In this document: positions 1-6,531 of the stretch, one piece after another | Layout of the letters: every line of letters starts with the position of its first letter | Numbering within the stretch: position 1 is the first letter of the stretch | Source: Oscillatoria sp. Prado101 | GTDB taxonomy: Bacteria; Cyanobacteriota; Cyanobacteriia; Cyanobacteriales; Oscillatoriaceae | Reading direction: 5' to 3' | Assembly: GCA_025454445.1 (NCBI GenBank) | Contig: JALOOK010000027.1 | Location: forward strand, 1 to 15,137 | Length of the DNA: 15,137 nucleotides | The notes under the pieces: model-generated | Seen by the model: only the letters and a program-made list of their open reading frames with translations | Told to the model about the DNA's origin: nothing | The model's database searches: none | Program-made: the position numbers and the translations under genes

Positions 1-653
1 CCGGGCATCGTCACTTCATCGCTGCCAAAAAAGTCAATAAATTCCCGGTGATATCGCTCCACCGACTCCCAGGCTTCCTCCAGCAAGTCTGGGGCGTCGC
101 TGTAAAGGTGGTTCTTGTACTGAGTTTTAAAATTGCCAATCGCCACAGCCAGTTTCGGTTTGCCCAAATTCCCCAGTGGCGAATAAGCGCCAGAAAACAT
201 CCAATAAATGTTGCTCACCGGCACAATGCGCGTCAGGAAAATATCCCCCTGCTTAAACTTCCCTATCTCCTCCGGGCTGACAGCGGGATTGGGTTTGACA
301 GTGTAGTGCTTGGCGGTTAGCCAGTTCATTAACTCAAAGCCATCCGGCAGAATTTGGGTGACGGCAAATAAGCCGGTGAAGCTGCGCTGCCAGCTGAGCA
401 GTAAATTGCGGTCGGTTTCTGACAGAGAAGGACGGTTTTCTACATAGAGTTCCAGAGGCGTCTTCTCCCCGACTTTCCCTTCTGTCAGAAAGCTGTCAAT
501 CACCATATCCCTCTGAGTCATGTCATAGCGATCTTTGCTGGTGTGCTGGGCGACATAAGCCTCCAGCGCTACCGCCAATTCTCCCTCCGCCTCCAGCACG
601 AACTCAATTAAATCTTGTTTTAGTTCCCCGGCTCGCGATCTTATGGCATCCAC
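1..653 (-). CDS. Hypothetical protein, C-terminus beyond window edge
   Basis: An open frame runs from a GTG at 651-653 to the left edge (217 codons, no stop), so the C-terminus is missing. The GTG start is chosen because GGAG lies 8 nt upstream (662-665) and TATAAT a little further up; an ATG at 665-667 in another frame hits a stop within nine codons. The protein begins VDAIRSRAGELKQDLIEF and has an acidic helical N-terminal stretch followed by a mixed aromatic region (FELMNWLTAKHYTVKPN, YWMFSGAYSPLGNLG, RYHREFIDFFGSDEV). No signal peptide or membrane segment is seen. I do not recognise the family with confidence; the frame length, ribosome site and amino-acid composition support a real gene. 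It points the same way as the 136-aa gene at 745-1155 but is separated from it by about 90 bp with its own promoter-like box. Confidence 0.7.
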   Translation of the reverse strand, partial: MDAIRSRAGELKQDLIEFVLEAEGELAVALEAYVAQHTSKDRYDMTQRDMVIDSFLTEGKVGEKTPLELYVENRPSLSETDRNLLLSWQRSFTGLFAVTQILPDGFELMNWLTAKHYTVKPNPAVSPEEIGKFKQGDIFLTRIVPVSNIYWMFSGAYSPLGNLGKPKLAVAIGNFKTQYKNHLYSDAPDLLEEAWESVERYHREFIDFFGSDEVTMP

Positions 654-675
654 AAGTTTTTCTCCATGTTATAAT

Positions 676-681
676 ATTATA
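676..681 (-). promoter_or_regulatory. Candidate -10 box TATAAT for the partial gene
   Basis: The minus strand reads TATAAT here, 22 nt before the GTG start at 653, which would give a very short leader. No convincing -35 hexamer is visible at 16-18 nt, so this is a sequence-match inference only. Confidence 0.4.
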
Positions 682-744
682 GCTTAAATGTTTTGGCAGT
701 TCCGCAAATTGGTTGGTAAATTAAACATTTAGGCTAGGGCGCGT

Positions 745-1155
745 TTAGGGAGTCGCACCGGCTTCTCGCTCTCGCCGGTGCTTGGCATCTTTTTCAAACC
801 AGGCTACCACTTGCTGAACGGTGAGCGTTTCAATTGGCGCACTGGTTTCTTGGGCAATCTGCTTTAAGGGCTTCAACGAGGACAGCACAAGTTGAGTGAA
901 AAAGCTTTCAAAGCCGGTGTCAATATCTCTGTCACGCTTTACGCTCTGATCGTTTTCTATCCAAGCCCTCACCTGTGCCGGTGTCACCTCTTCTAGAGCG
1001 CCACCTGTATTCCCAGCAATCTCCTTAAGCGACCTCAAGGCATAAATTGCCAGCCGAGTGGAAAACTTCTCGCGGGAAGACATGAGGGCTTTGTCCACCT
1101 CAGCGGCTTCTTCCAGGGTTAAAAATTGCGGGGCGGGTTGCTGGTGTTCAGTCAT
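745..1155 (-). CDS. Conserved-looking hypothetical protein with internal duplication (136 aa)
   Basis: A complete 136-aa frame starts at ATG 1153-1155. Its main visible property is an internal duplication: residues 30-69 and 84-123 align without gaps over 40 positions with 17 identities. Shared positions include F..T.L, LK.IA, the T-E-T spacing, QV, and AW.E.D at the end of each unit. Each unit looks like a long amphipathic helix followed by a short helix ending in AWIEND or AWFEKD. The N-terminal lead-in (FLTLEEAAEVDKALM) reads as another helix, and the tail is basic (KHRRERE). There is no signal peptide, membrane segment or catalytic motif, so a small soluble helical protein is inferred. 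No Shine-Dalgarno sequence precedes the start. I recall similar small proteins in cyanobacteria but know no function. Confidence 0.75.
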   Translation of the reverse strand: MTEHQQPAPQFLTLEEAAEVDKALMSSREKFSTRLAIYALRSLKEIAGNTGGALEEVTPAQVRAWIENDQSVKRDRDIDTGFESFFTQLVLSSLKPLKQIAQETSAPIETLTVQQVVAWFEKDAKHRREREAGATP

Positions 1156-1178
1156 GATAAATTAGGTTAATTAGCTTA

Positions 1179-1184
1179 ATTATA
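1179..1184 (-). promoter_or_regulatory. Candidate -10 box TATAAT for the 136-aa gene
   Basis: The minus strand carries TATAAT 23 nt before the ATG at 1155, in a locally A/T-rich stretch (1156-1190) that stands out from its G/C-rich surroundings. No good -35 match is seen. Confidence 0.4.
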
Positions 1185-1295
1185 TTTGGTAAATGCCGGT
1201 ACGGGGCAGCGCTCTCTTGCAGACAAGAGGGTTTGTCGCGTTTAGCGGGCGCGTCTGTCGGGCGCAGAAGGCGAGAAGCAGGTTTCACGGACACA

Positions 1296-1328
1296 AGAAA
1301 CCGGGTTTCTGAAAGAAACCCGGTTTCT
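1296..1328. repeat. 15-bp perfect hairpin repeat (GAAACCGGGTTTC family), copy 1
   Basis: Arms 1296-1310 (AGAAACCGGGTTTCT) and 1314-1328 (AGAAACCCGGTTTCT) are perfect reverse complements around a 3-nt loop. Two more copies with the same arms occur at 10945-10977 and 10991-11023, so this is a dispersed family. It lies downstream of sufR on the minus strand and could act as a 3' stem-loop, but no T-tract follows on either strand. Confidence 0.85.
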
Positions 1329-1357
1329 GGACATAACCATTACTTTATCAACACCCT

Positions 1358-1399
1358 CTAACACCTAACACCTAAAACCTAACACCTGACACCTGTCAC
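1358..1399. repeat. Heptanucleotide tandem repeat, consensus CTAACAC, six units
   Basis: Six consecutive 7-nt units (CTAACAC, CTAACAC, CTAAAAC, CTAACAC, CTGACAC, CTGTCAC) run up to and over the sufR stop codon (TGA, minus strand, 1396-1398). This resembles the short tandemly repeated repetitive (STRR) heptamers known from filamentous cyanobacteria. Confidence 0.8.
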
Positions 1400-2070
1400 G
1401 CAGATTTTTCCTCTGCGTGAGGCTCAATCAAATAGCCGCAGCGGTGTTCGCCGTTAATAATCCAGTGCGTCCGCTCTACGGTGCAGTCGTGCAGCGCCGC
1501 CGCAAACATTTCCAGCTCGTGGTCGCAAACCCTGGGGAAAGACTCGGCAATCTGGGAAATCACACAGTTGTGTTCGGCAATCATAAACCTCGGGCCTGCT
1601 TGGCCGCTGCCACCGTCAGGCTCCAGGGGATACCATTCCGCCATGTACCCCTCAGCTCGGCGCAGCTCCACCAACTTGGCCACCCGCTCTGGCAAAGGCC
1701 CATTTCCCAGTAGCTCGCGGTATTCCATCGCCTTGCGCTCCCACTGCTTGCGCAGGATGGAGCTCATTTGGTCGCGCCCTACGGTTTCCGTCAGGGTGTC
1801 CAGCAGAGAAACCGCAAACTCGTGATAGCGATTGGGGAAGCGCTCTCGCCCCTGACTGGTTAGCTCGTACACATGCTGGGGGCGTCCCATGCCGGTCTGA
1901 ACCGTTTTATAGCGGATCAGCTCCTCCGCCTCCAAGTCTTTGAGGTGGCGGCGAATCGCCTGCGGGCTAATGTCCAGGGATTCCGCTAATTCCTGGGCGG
2001 TTGCTTGACCCTGCTTGAGCAGATATTGCAGAATGTCTTGTTTAGTGGAAGGTTGCTGAGTGGTGGCCAT
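1396..2070 (-). CDS. sufR: SufR, Fe-S-sensing repressor of the suf operon
   Basis: SufR is the cyanobacterial DeoR-type repressor of sufBCDS that holds [4Fe-4S] clusters. From the ATG at 2070 the protein has 224 aa. An N-terminal winged helix-turn-helix is clear (KQDILQYLLKQGQATAQELA, then SPQAIRRHLKDLE). Near the C-terminus four cysteines (HNC, RVC, HDC, HRC) have spacing CX12CX13CX14C, the published SufR cluster-ligand pattern. An upstream in-frame ATG at 2127 would add 19 residues, but the family begins MATTQQ-STKQDIL, and that codon lies inside a SufR operator with no ribosome site, so 2070 is preferred. The gene is divergent from sufB, and the shared intergenic region carries two SufR-type palindromes, which implies autoregulation as well as control of the suf operon. 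Confidence 0.95.
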   Translation of the reverse strand: MATTQQPSTKQDILQYLLKQGQATAQELAESLDISPQAIRRHLKDLEAEELIRYKTVQTGMGRPQHVYELTSQGRERFPNRYHEFAVSLLDTLTETVGRDQMSSILRKQWERKAMEYRELLGNGPLPERVAKLVELRRAEGYMAEWYPLEPDGGSGQAGPRFMIAEHNCVISQIAESFPRVCDHELEMFAAALHDCTVERTHWIINGEHRCGYLIEPHAEEKSA

Positions 2071-2121
2071 CGTCTTCCCGGAGTGAGCCAAAAAGCGCAA
2101 AAAATTTATTTCGGACTTTGA

Positions 2122-2135
2122 CAACATGCTGGTTG
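2122..2135. promoter_or_regulatory. SufR operator 1 (CAAC-N6-GTTG)
   Basis: CAACATGCTGGTTG matches the CAAC-N6-GTTG palindrome reported for SufR binding in Synechocystis. It overlaps a TTGACA sequence (2118-2123, + strand) and the rejected upstream sufR ATG. Its centre is 41 bp from operator 2, about four helical turns, so both sites would face the same side of the DNA. Confidence 0.8.
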
Positions 2136-2145
2136 CTAAAGTAGC

Positions 2146-2191
2146 CTACAATAGAGGTAAGGCAACAAGCGCGTTGTTTTACTTATTGTAG
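2146..2191. promoter_or_regulatory. Face-to-face -10 boxes flanking operator 2 in a large dyad
   Basis: TACAAT occurs on the + strand at 2147-2152 and on the - strand at 2190-2185, as parts of an 8-bp inverted repeat CTACAATA/TATTGTAG. The dyad continues inward imperfectly (GTAAGGCAAC against GTAAAACAAC) to operator 2. Start sites about 7 nt downstream of each box would fall near 2159 (+, towards sufB) and 2178 (-, towards sufR), so both transcripts would begin at or beside the operator and overlap briefly. TTGACA at 2118-2123 is 23 bp from the + box, too far for a standard -35. Promoter assignment is inference. Confidence 0.5.
2163..2176. promoter_or_regulatory. SufR operator 2 (CAAC-N6-GTTG)
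   Basis: CAACAAGCGCGTTG is a second exact match to the SufR palindrome. It lies between the two opposed TACAAT boxes, where bound repressor would block initiation or escape in both directions. Confidence 0.85.
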
Positions 2192-2590
2192 ACGCAATTT
2201 AGCTGGCTCTCCCATCCTGCCCAATGACTGCATCCTACCGCCCCACACAGCCCCGAGAACCACCGAAGCCCGGGGGCACTTCGCCCCAGGCCAGGGCGGA
2301 AGCGCACAGGCACCGACTGAGGATTACAGCTACTGTCCCCATCGGGGCTGAGCGGTGCTCAGTGCCACTGGCTCCTGTTGTTGACGCCAGAGCATGAGTG
2401 GGCCTGTGAAAAGCGGGAAATCTGGTGTGAGCAAATTCCAGCCCCCAGCAACCAGTGCACCCCCAACCCTGGCCAAAGTCTGTACGCCGGCGCACAGACT
2501 TGCAACATTCAGGCTATTCTTGAGAATCAGAGGGTAACGGCTGTCGCAGATGCCGGTTTCCACCTTTAGAGAGAGAGAACACACACACCG
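2192..2590 (+). other. Long structured leader region upstream of sufB
   Basis: About 400 nt separate the suf promoter/operator region from the sufB start with no gene I can support. The frames open here have no family resemblance or ribosome sites. The stretch contains several short hairpins: CTGAGC-GGT-GCTCAG at 2348-2362, an 8-bp stem at 2476-2501, and the small dyad ATTCT-TG-AGAAT at 2516-2527. None is followed by a T-tract, so none is a clear terminator. A second promoter inside this region cannot be excluded. Confidence 0.5.
2476..2501 (+). promoter_or_regulatory. 8-bp stem-loop in sufB leader
   Basis: AAGTCTGT (2476-2483) pairs perfectly with ACAGACTT (2494-2501) around a 10-nt G/C-rich loop. 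It lies about 90 nt before sufB. Role unknown; it could be an RNA structure or a protein-binding dyad. Confidence 0.4.
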
Positions 2591-4030
2591 ATGAGCGCAA
2601 CAGTTAAGACCTTAGTCAATCAGCCATACAAGTACGGCTTTGTCACCCAGATTGAAGCCGACACCATCCCTCGCGGGTTGAATGAGGACATCATCCGCTT
2701 GATTTCTTTCAAGAAAAACGAGCCGGAGTTCATGCTGGAATTCCGCCTGCGAGCCTACCGGCAGTGGCTGAAGATGACAGAGCCGAGCTGGGCGCACGTT
2801 AACTATCCGCAAATTAATTACCAGGATATAATTTACTACTCGGCGCCGAAGCAGAAGAAGGAAAAGCTCAACAGCCTGGACGAAGTTGACCCAGCGCTGC
2901 TGGAAACCTTCGAGAAACTGGGGATTCCGCTCTCCGAGCAGAAGCGTCTCTCCAATGTGGCGGTGGACGCTATCTTCGACAGCGTATCGGTGGCCACCAC
3001 CTTTAAAGAAAAGCTGGCCAAAGAAGGGGTGATCTTCTGCTCTATCTCGGAAGCGCTGCTGGAACACCCAGACTTGGTGCAGAAGTACCTGGGCAGTGTG
3101 GTGCCGGTGAGCGACAATTATTTTGCCGCCCTCAACTCAGCGGTGTTCAGCGATGGCTCCTTCGTGTACATCCCCAAAGGCGTCAAGTGCCCGATGGATC
3201 TGTCCACCTACTTCCGGATTAACACCGGCGACAGTGGCCAGTTCGAGCGCACCCTAATTGTAGCGGACGAGGGCAGCTCCGTCACTTACCTGGAAGGCTG
3301 CACGGCCCCGATGTTCGACACCAACCAGCTGCACGCCGCTGTGGTAGAATTAGTTGCCCTGGACAACGCGGAGATTAAATACTCCACGGTGCAGAACTGG
3401 TACGCGGGCGACGAAAGGGGCAAAGGTGGCATTTACAACTTTGTCACCAAGCGGGGGCTGTGCCAGGGAGTCAACTCCAAGATTTCTTGGACTCAGGTGG
3501 AAACCGGCTCCGCTATTACCTGGAAGTATCCCAGCTGCGTGCTGGTGGGAGATAATTCGGTGGGCGAGTTCTACTCGGTTGCCTTGACTAACAACTACCA
3601 GCAAGCTGACACCGGCACCAAAATGGTGCATGTGGGCAAGAACACGCGGAGCACGATTATTTCTAAGGGGATTTCTGCTGGGCACTCTAAGAATAGCTAT
3701 CGCGGCTTGGTGAAAATTGGGCCAAAGGCTGCCGGTGCTCGCAACTATTCGCAGTGCGATTCTATGCTGATTGGGGATAGCGCCCAGGCGAACACTTTCC
3801 CGTACATCCAGGTGCAAAATAACACCGGCAAGGTGGAGCATGAGGCTTCTACCTCTAAAATTGGGGAAGACCAGCTGTTCTATTTCCAGCAGCGGGGGAT
3901 TTCGGCAGAGGATGCTGTGTCGATGATTATCAGCGGGTTCTGCAAGGATGTGTTTAATAAATTGCCAATGGAGTTTGCTGTGGAAGCTGACCGGTTGCTA
4001 AGTTTGAAGTTGGAAGGGACGGTTGGTTAA
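2591..4030 (+). CDS. sufB: SufB, Fe-S cluster scaffold subunit
   Basis: SufB is the scaffold subunit of the cytosolic SufBC2D complex on which nascent Fe-S clusters are assembled. The 479-aa frame has the expected full length for cyanobacterial SufB and begins MSATVKTLVNQPYKYGF. The C-terminal beta-helix core is intact. Cys389 (NYSQCDSML) corresponds to the sulfur-accepting/cluster cysteine of E. coli SufB (Cys405), and H417-E418 in the KVEHEAS motif match the neighbouring ligand residues. There is no intein or frameshift. A purine-rich AGAGAGAG stretch about 13 nt upstream is a loose ribosome site. It is the first gene of sufBCDS, divergent from sufR, and under the SufR operators at 2122-2176. 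The gap to sufC (150 bp) is unusually long and is filled by repeats. Confidence 0.97.
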   Translation: MSATVKTLVNQPYKYGFVTQIEADTIPRGLNEDIIRLISFKKNEPEFMLEFRLRAYRQWLKMTEPSWAHVNYPQINYQDIIYYSAPKQKKEKLNSLDEVDPALLETFEKLGIPLSEQKRLSNVAVDAIFDSVSVATTFKEKLAKEGVIFCSISEALLEHPDLVQKYLGSVVPVSDNYFAALNSAVFSDGSFVYIPKGVKCPMDLSTYFRINTGDSGQFERTLIVADEGSSVTYLEGCTAPMFDTNQLHAAVVELVALDNAEIKYSTVQNWYAGDERGKGGIYNFVTKRGLCQGVNSKISWTQVETGSAITWKYPSCVLVGDNSVGEFYSVALTNNYQQADTGTKMVHVGKNTRSTIISKGISAGHSKNSYRGLVKIGPKAAGARNYSQCDSMLIGDSAQANTFPYIQVQNNTGKVEHEASTSKIGEDQLFYFQQRGISAEDAVSMIISGFCKDVFNKLPMEFAVEADRLLSLKLEGTVG

Positions 4031-4035
4031 AATGG

Positions 4036-4097
4036 AACCGCAGATAAACGCAAACGCACGCAAATATATCTGCGTTTATCTGCGTTTATCTGCGGTT
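4036..4097. repeat. 17-bp perfect inverted repeat between sufB and sufC
   Basis: Arms AACCGCAGATAAACGCA (4036-4052) and TGCGTTTATCTGCGGTT (4081-4097) are perfect reverse complements around a 28-nt loop. The right side also contains the decamer TGCGTTTATC twice in tandem (4071-4090). It starts 6 nt after the sufB stop codon. A stem here could stabilise the upstream sufB message or lower read-through into sufC; there is no T-tract. Confidence 0.85.
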
Positions 4098-4103
4098 AAA
4101 ATT

Positions 4104-4167
4104 GAACCGCCAAGACGCCATAGACGCGCCAGCGCGGCTTCTCGAAGAGTAGGACGCCAAGGAAGAG
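4104..4167. repeat. GACGCCA-type dispersed repeat with a 30-nt internal insertion
   Basis: The sequence GAACCGCCAAGACGCCA (4104-4120) plus AGGACGCCAAGGAAGAG (4151-4167) matches the uninterrupted copy at 7833-7863 (GAACCGCTAAGGACGCCA then AGGACGCCAAGAG). Here 30 nt (4121-4150, starting TAGACGCGCC and ending CTCGAAGAGT) separate the two halves. The purine-rich end of the repeat leads directly into the sufC ribosome-binding region. Confidence 0.75.
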
Positions 4168-4180
4168 GATAAAGAGAGAG

Positions 4181-4972
4181 ATGATTGTTGAGAATGGTGA
4201 GGTGATTCTGTCTGTCCGCGATTTGAGAGCGGAGGTGGATGGAGTTGAGATTTTGAAGGGGTTGAACCTGGAGATTAAGGCGGGGGAAATCCATGCTATA
4301 ATGGGGCCGAATGGATCGGGAAAGAGTACGTTTTCTAAGGTGTTGGCGGGACATCCTGACTACACGGTGACGGGCGGTGAGGTTATTTTTCGGGGGGGGA
4401 ATATACTGGAAATGGCGGCGGAGGAAAGGGCGAGAGCTGGGGTGTTTCTGGCTTTCCAATATCCGCTGGAAATTCCGGGGGTGACGAATCTGGACTTTTT
4501 GCGGGTGGCGTACAATTCGCACCGCAAGCATAAGGGGCTGGAGGAGTTGGATGCGCTGGATTTTGATGATTTGATCCAGGAGAAGTTGGAAGTTGTTAAG
4601 ATGAATCCGGCTTTTTTGAGTCGGAGTGTGAATGAGGGGTTTTCGGGCGGCGAGAAGAAGCGGAATGAGATCCTGCAAATGGCGCTGCTGGAGCCGAAGT
4701 TGGCGATTTTGGATGAGACGGATTCGGGGCTGGATATTGATGCGCTGAGGATTGTGGCGAATGGGGTGAATCAGCTGGCGAGCGCTGAGAATGCGATGCT
4801 GGTGATTACGCACTATCAGCGGTTGCTGAATTATATTGTGCCGGATTATGTGCATGTGATGGAAGCTGGGCGAATTGTGACGACCGGCACTAAGGAACTG
4901 GCGCTGGAGCTGGAAGCGCGGGGTTATGAGTGGGTGCGTGAAGAGGAAGCTGCTGAGGTGGGTGCGCGATGA
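4181..4972 (+). CDS. sufC: SufC, ABC-type ATPase of the Suf complex
   Basis: SufC is the ATPase that binds SufB and SufD and drives the conformational change exposing the cluster-assembly site. The 263-aa protein has all ABC nucleotide-binding motifs: Walker A GPNGSGKST (42-50), Q-loop in AFQYP (91-95), signature FSGGEKKR (154-161), Walker B LAILDETDSG (174-183) and the switch histidine H211 (VITHYQ). It lacks membrane segments, as expected for a soluble ABC protein. The ATG follows an AGAGAG purine run. Its stop overlaps the sufD start by 4 nt (ATGA), indicating translational coupling with sufD. Compared with sufB, the coding strand is visibly richer in G (many GGG, GTG and GCG codons), a bias that continues into sufD. 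Confidence 0.97.
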   Translation: MIVENGEVILSVRDLRAEVDGVEILKGLNLEIKAGEIHAIMGPNGSGKSTFSKVLAGHPDYTVTGGEVIFRGGNILEMAAEERARAGVFLAFQYPLEIPGVTNLDFLRVAYNSHRKHKGLEELDALDFDDLIQEKLEVVKMNPAFLSRSVNEGFSGGEKKRNEILQMALLEPKLAILDETDSGLDIDALRIVANGVNQLASAENAMLVITHYQRLLNYIVPDYVHVMEAGRIVTTGTKELALELEARGYEWVREEEAAEVGAR

Positions 4973-6339
4973 GTGTTGAGGTTGTTGGGAAGGATTTGAA
5001 GTTGGTTTCTGCTGACAGGGAGGCTTATTTTGCCCGACTGTTGCAGCGGGTTAACCAGCGGGTTTCGCAGGGGGATGAAAAGTGGGAGTGGCTGCAGGAG
5101 TTGCGCTCGCGGGCGGCTGCTTTGGCGAGTGAGGGGGCTTTACCTTCGACGCGGGATGAGGAGTGGCGGTTTACTGATGTTTCGGAGCTGCTGCGGCTGA
5201 ATTTGCAGGCGGCTGAGCCGGTGGATGTGCCGGTTGAGTCGGTGGCGGCGCTGAGTTTGCCAGAGGCGGCGCAGAGCCGGCTGGTGTTTGTGAATGGGGT
5301 TTTTGCGCCGCACCTGTCGGAGGTGGCGGCTTTGCCAGCGGGGGTGCTGGCGGGCAATTTGCTGGGTGGTGAGTTGCCGGTGGGAATTGAGGAGTATTTG
5401 GGGAAGCAGTCTGGTGGTGAGGAGGTGTTTGCGGCTCTTAATACTGCCGGTTTGACGGATGCGGCGGTGGTGTGGGTGCCGAAGAATGTGGCGGTGGCTG
5501 CGCCTATTCATTTGCTGTTTGTGGGGGCTGCCGGTGCGGAGTCTTTTATTGTGCAGCCGCGCTGTTTGGTGGTGGCGGAACACGGCAGTTCGGTGACGCT
5601 GGTTGAGCATTACGCGACTGTGGGGATGGGGTGTCCTGATAAGCCGGCGGCTCGCCCTTATTTTACGAATGCGGTGACGGAAATTTGGGCTGGGGAAAAT
5701 GCTGAAGTGACTCACATTCGGGTTCAGCGGGAAGGGGCTGAGGGGTTTCACGTTAGCAGGGGTGCGGTGGCGCAAGCCCGCAATAGTCGCTATAGTTGCT
5801 ATGCTGTCAGTTTGGGGGCTAAACTGTCGCGGCACAATTTGGAGGTTTTTCAAACTGGTGAGGGAACGGAAACGACGCTCAACGGTTTGACGATGATTGT
5901 CGGGGAACAGGTGGCTGACACTCACAGTGTTATTGCGCTCAATCACCCGCACGGGAGGAGCCGGCAATTGCACAAGTGCATTGTGGATGACCGCGCTCAT
6001 TCGGTGTTTAATGGCAAGGTGTTTGTGCCGAAGGCGGCGCAACTTACTGATGCGGCTCAGCTGAGCCGGAATTTGCTGCTGTCGTCTAAGGCGCGTGTGG
6101 ATACAAAGCCGCAGCTGGAAATTACGGCGGATAATGTGAAGTGCTCTCACGGGGCTACGGTGAGTCAGTTGGATGCTGAGGAAGTGTTCTACCTGCAAAG
6201 TCGCGGGTTAAGTGCAGCTGACGCTCGCAATCTGCTGATTGATTCGTTTGCCGGTGAGGTGATCGGTCAAATTCCGGTATATTCGCTGCGGAAGATGCTG
6301 TCGCGGTGTGTTGGTTGCCGGATGGACAGTTGGGAGTAG
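4969..6339 (+). CDS. sufD: SufD, Fe-S assembly complex subunit
   Basis: SufD pairs with SufB to form the scaffold interface of the SufBC2D complex and is involved in iron acquisition for the cluster. The 456-aa frame has the expected length. The N-terminal helical part includes the family motif PSTRDEEWRFTD (59-70), followed by a beta-helix core and a C-terminal segment ending IGQIPVYSLRKMLSRCVGC. C392 and H394 (VKCSHGAT) correspond to Cys358 and His360 of E. coli SufD, the His being important for in vivo activity. The start ATG overlaps the sufC stop (ATGA). The gene is homologous to sufB, visible in the shared C-S-H/N-Y-S-Q-C region and the YLQSRGLSAADA/YFQQRGISAEDA helix. Confidence 0.96.
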   Translation: MSVEVVGKDLKLVSADREAYFARLLQRVNQRVSQGDEKWEWLQELRSRAAALASEGALPSTRDEEWRFTDVSELLRLNLQAAEPVDVPVESVAALSLPEAAQSRLVFVNGVFAPHLSEVAALPAGVLAGNLLGGELPVGIEEYLGKQSGGEEVFAALNTAGLTDAAVVWVPKNVAVAAPIHLLFVGAAGAESFIVQPRCLVVAEHGSSVTLVEHYATVGMGCPDKPAARPYFTNAVTEIWAGENAEVTHIRVQREGAEGFHVSRGAVAQARNSRYSCYAVSLGAKLSRHNLEVFQTGEGTETTLNGLTMIVGEQVADTHSVIALNHPHGRSRQLHKCIVDDRAHSVFNGKVFVPKAAQLTDAAQLSRNLLLSSKARVDTKPQLEITADNVKCSHGATVSQLDAEEVFYLQSRGLSAADARNLLIDSFAGEVIGQIPVYSLRKMLSRCVGCRMDSWE

Positions 6340-6531
6340 CTGAAAACAAGGGAACCCCACTTCCCAACCCCCTCCCCGTTAACGGGGAGGGGGAGAAAAA
6401 ATCCTTCCCTCGTGCCGACCGAAAGGCTCTGCCTTCCGTCCTCAGCTGGGGAACTGGCGAGGGAAAAGATATAGAAAAAACGTTCTCAGGCTCCGCCTGT
6501 AAATGAGAGATTCCAATCCAAAGTTGTAAAA
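6340..6531 (+). repeat. Repeat-filled sufD-sufS spacer with a perfect 26-bp palindrome
   Basis: At 6368-6393 lies a perfect 26-bp palindrome: five C, T, four C, then the GTTAAC centre and its mirror image. A second inverted repeat, TTCCCTCG (6405-6412) with CGAGGGAA (6458-6465), encloses AGGCTCTGCCT (6424-6434), and a similar small palindrome AGGCTCCGCCT follows at 6489-6499. The six-A run after the big palindrome is on the wrong strand for a + strand intrinsic terminator. No gene is supported in these 192 bp. Such C/G-rich palindromes resemble the internal hairpins of the elements at 8391 and 12173. Confidence 0.8.

Noticed and set aside
2071..2127. Upstream ATG extending SufR by 19 residues
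   Set aside because: The ATG lies within SufR operator 1, has no ribosome site, and the SufR family begins at the MATTQQ methionine at 2070.
2235..2584. Short open frames in the sufB leader on both strands
   Set aside because: They overlap one another, lack ribosome sites, and show no recognisable protein features.
5140..6198. 352-aa open frame on the minus strand inside sufD
   Set aside because: It is antisense to a clear sufD gene, its translation is Arg/His/Gln-rich low-quality sequence, and it arises from the G-rich codon use of sufD. The same applies to the 259-aa minus frame at 4076-4855 across sufC.
6394..6400. Intrinsic terminator after the 26-bp palindrome
   Set aside because: The homopolymer run is A on the + strand, not T, so it does not form a terminator for sufD; on the minus strand there is no gene ending here.
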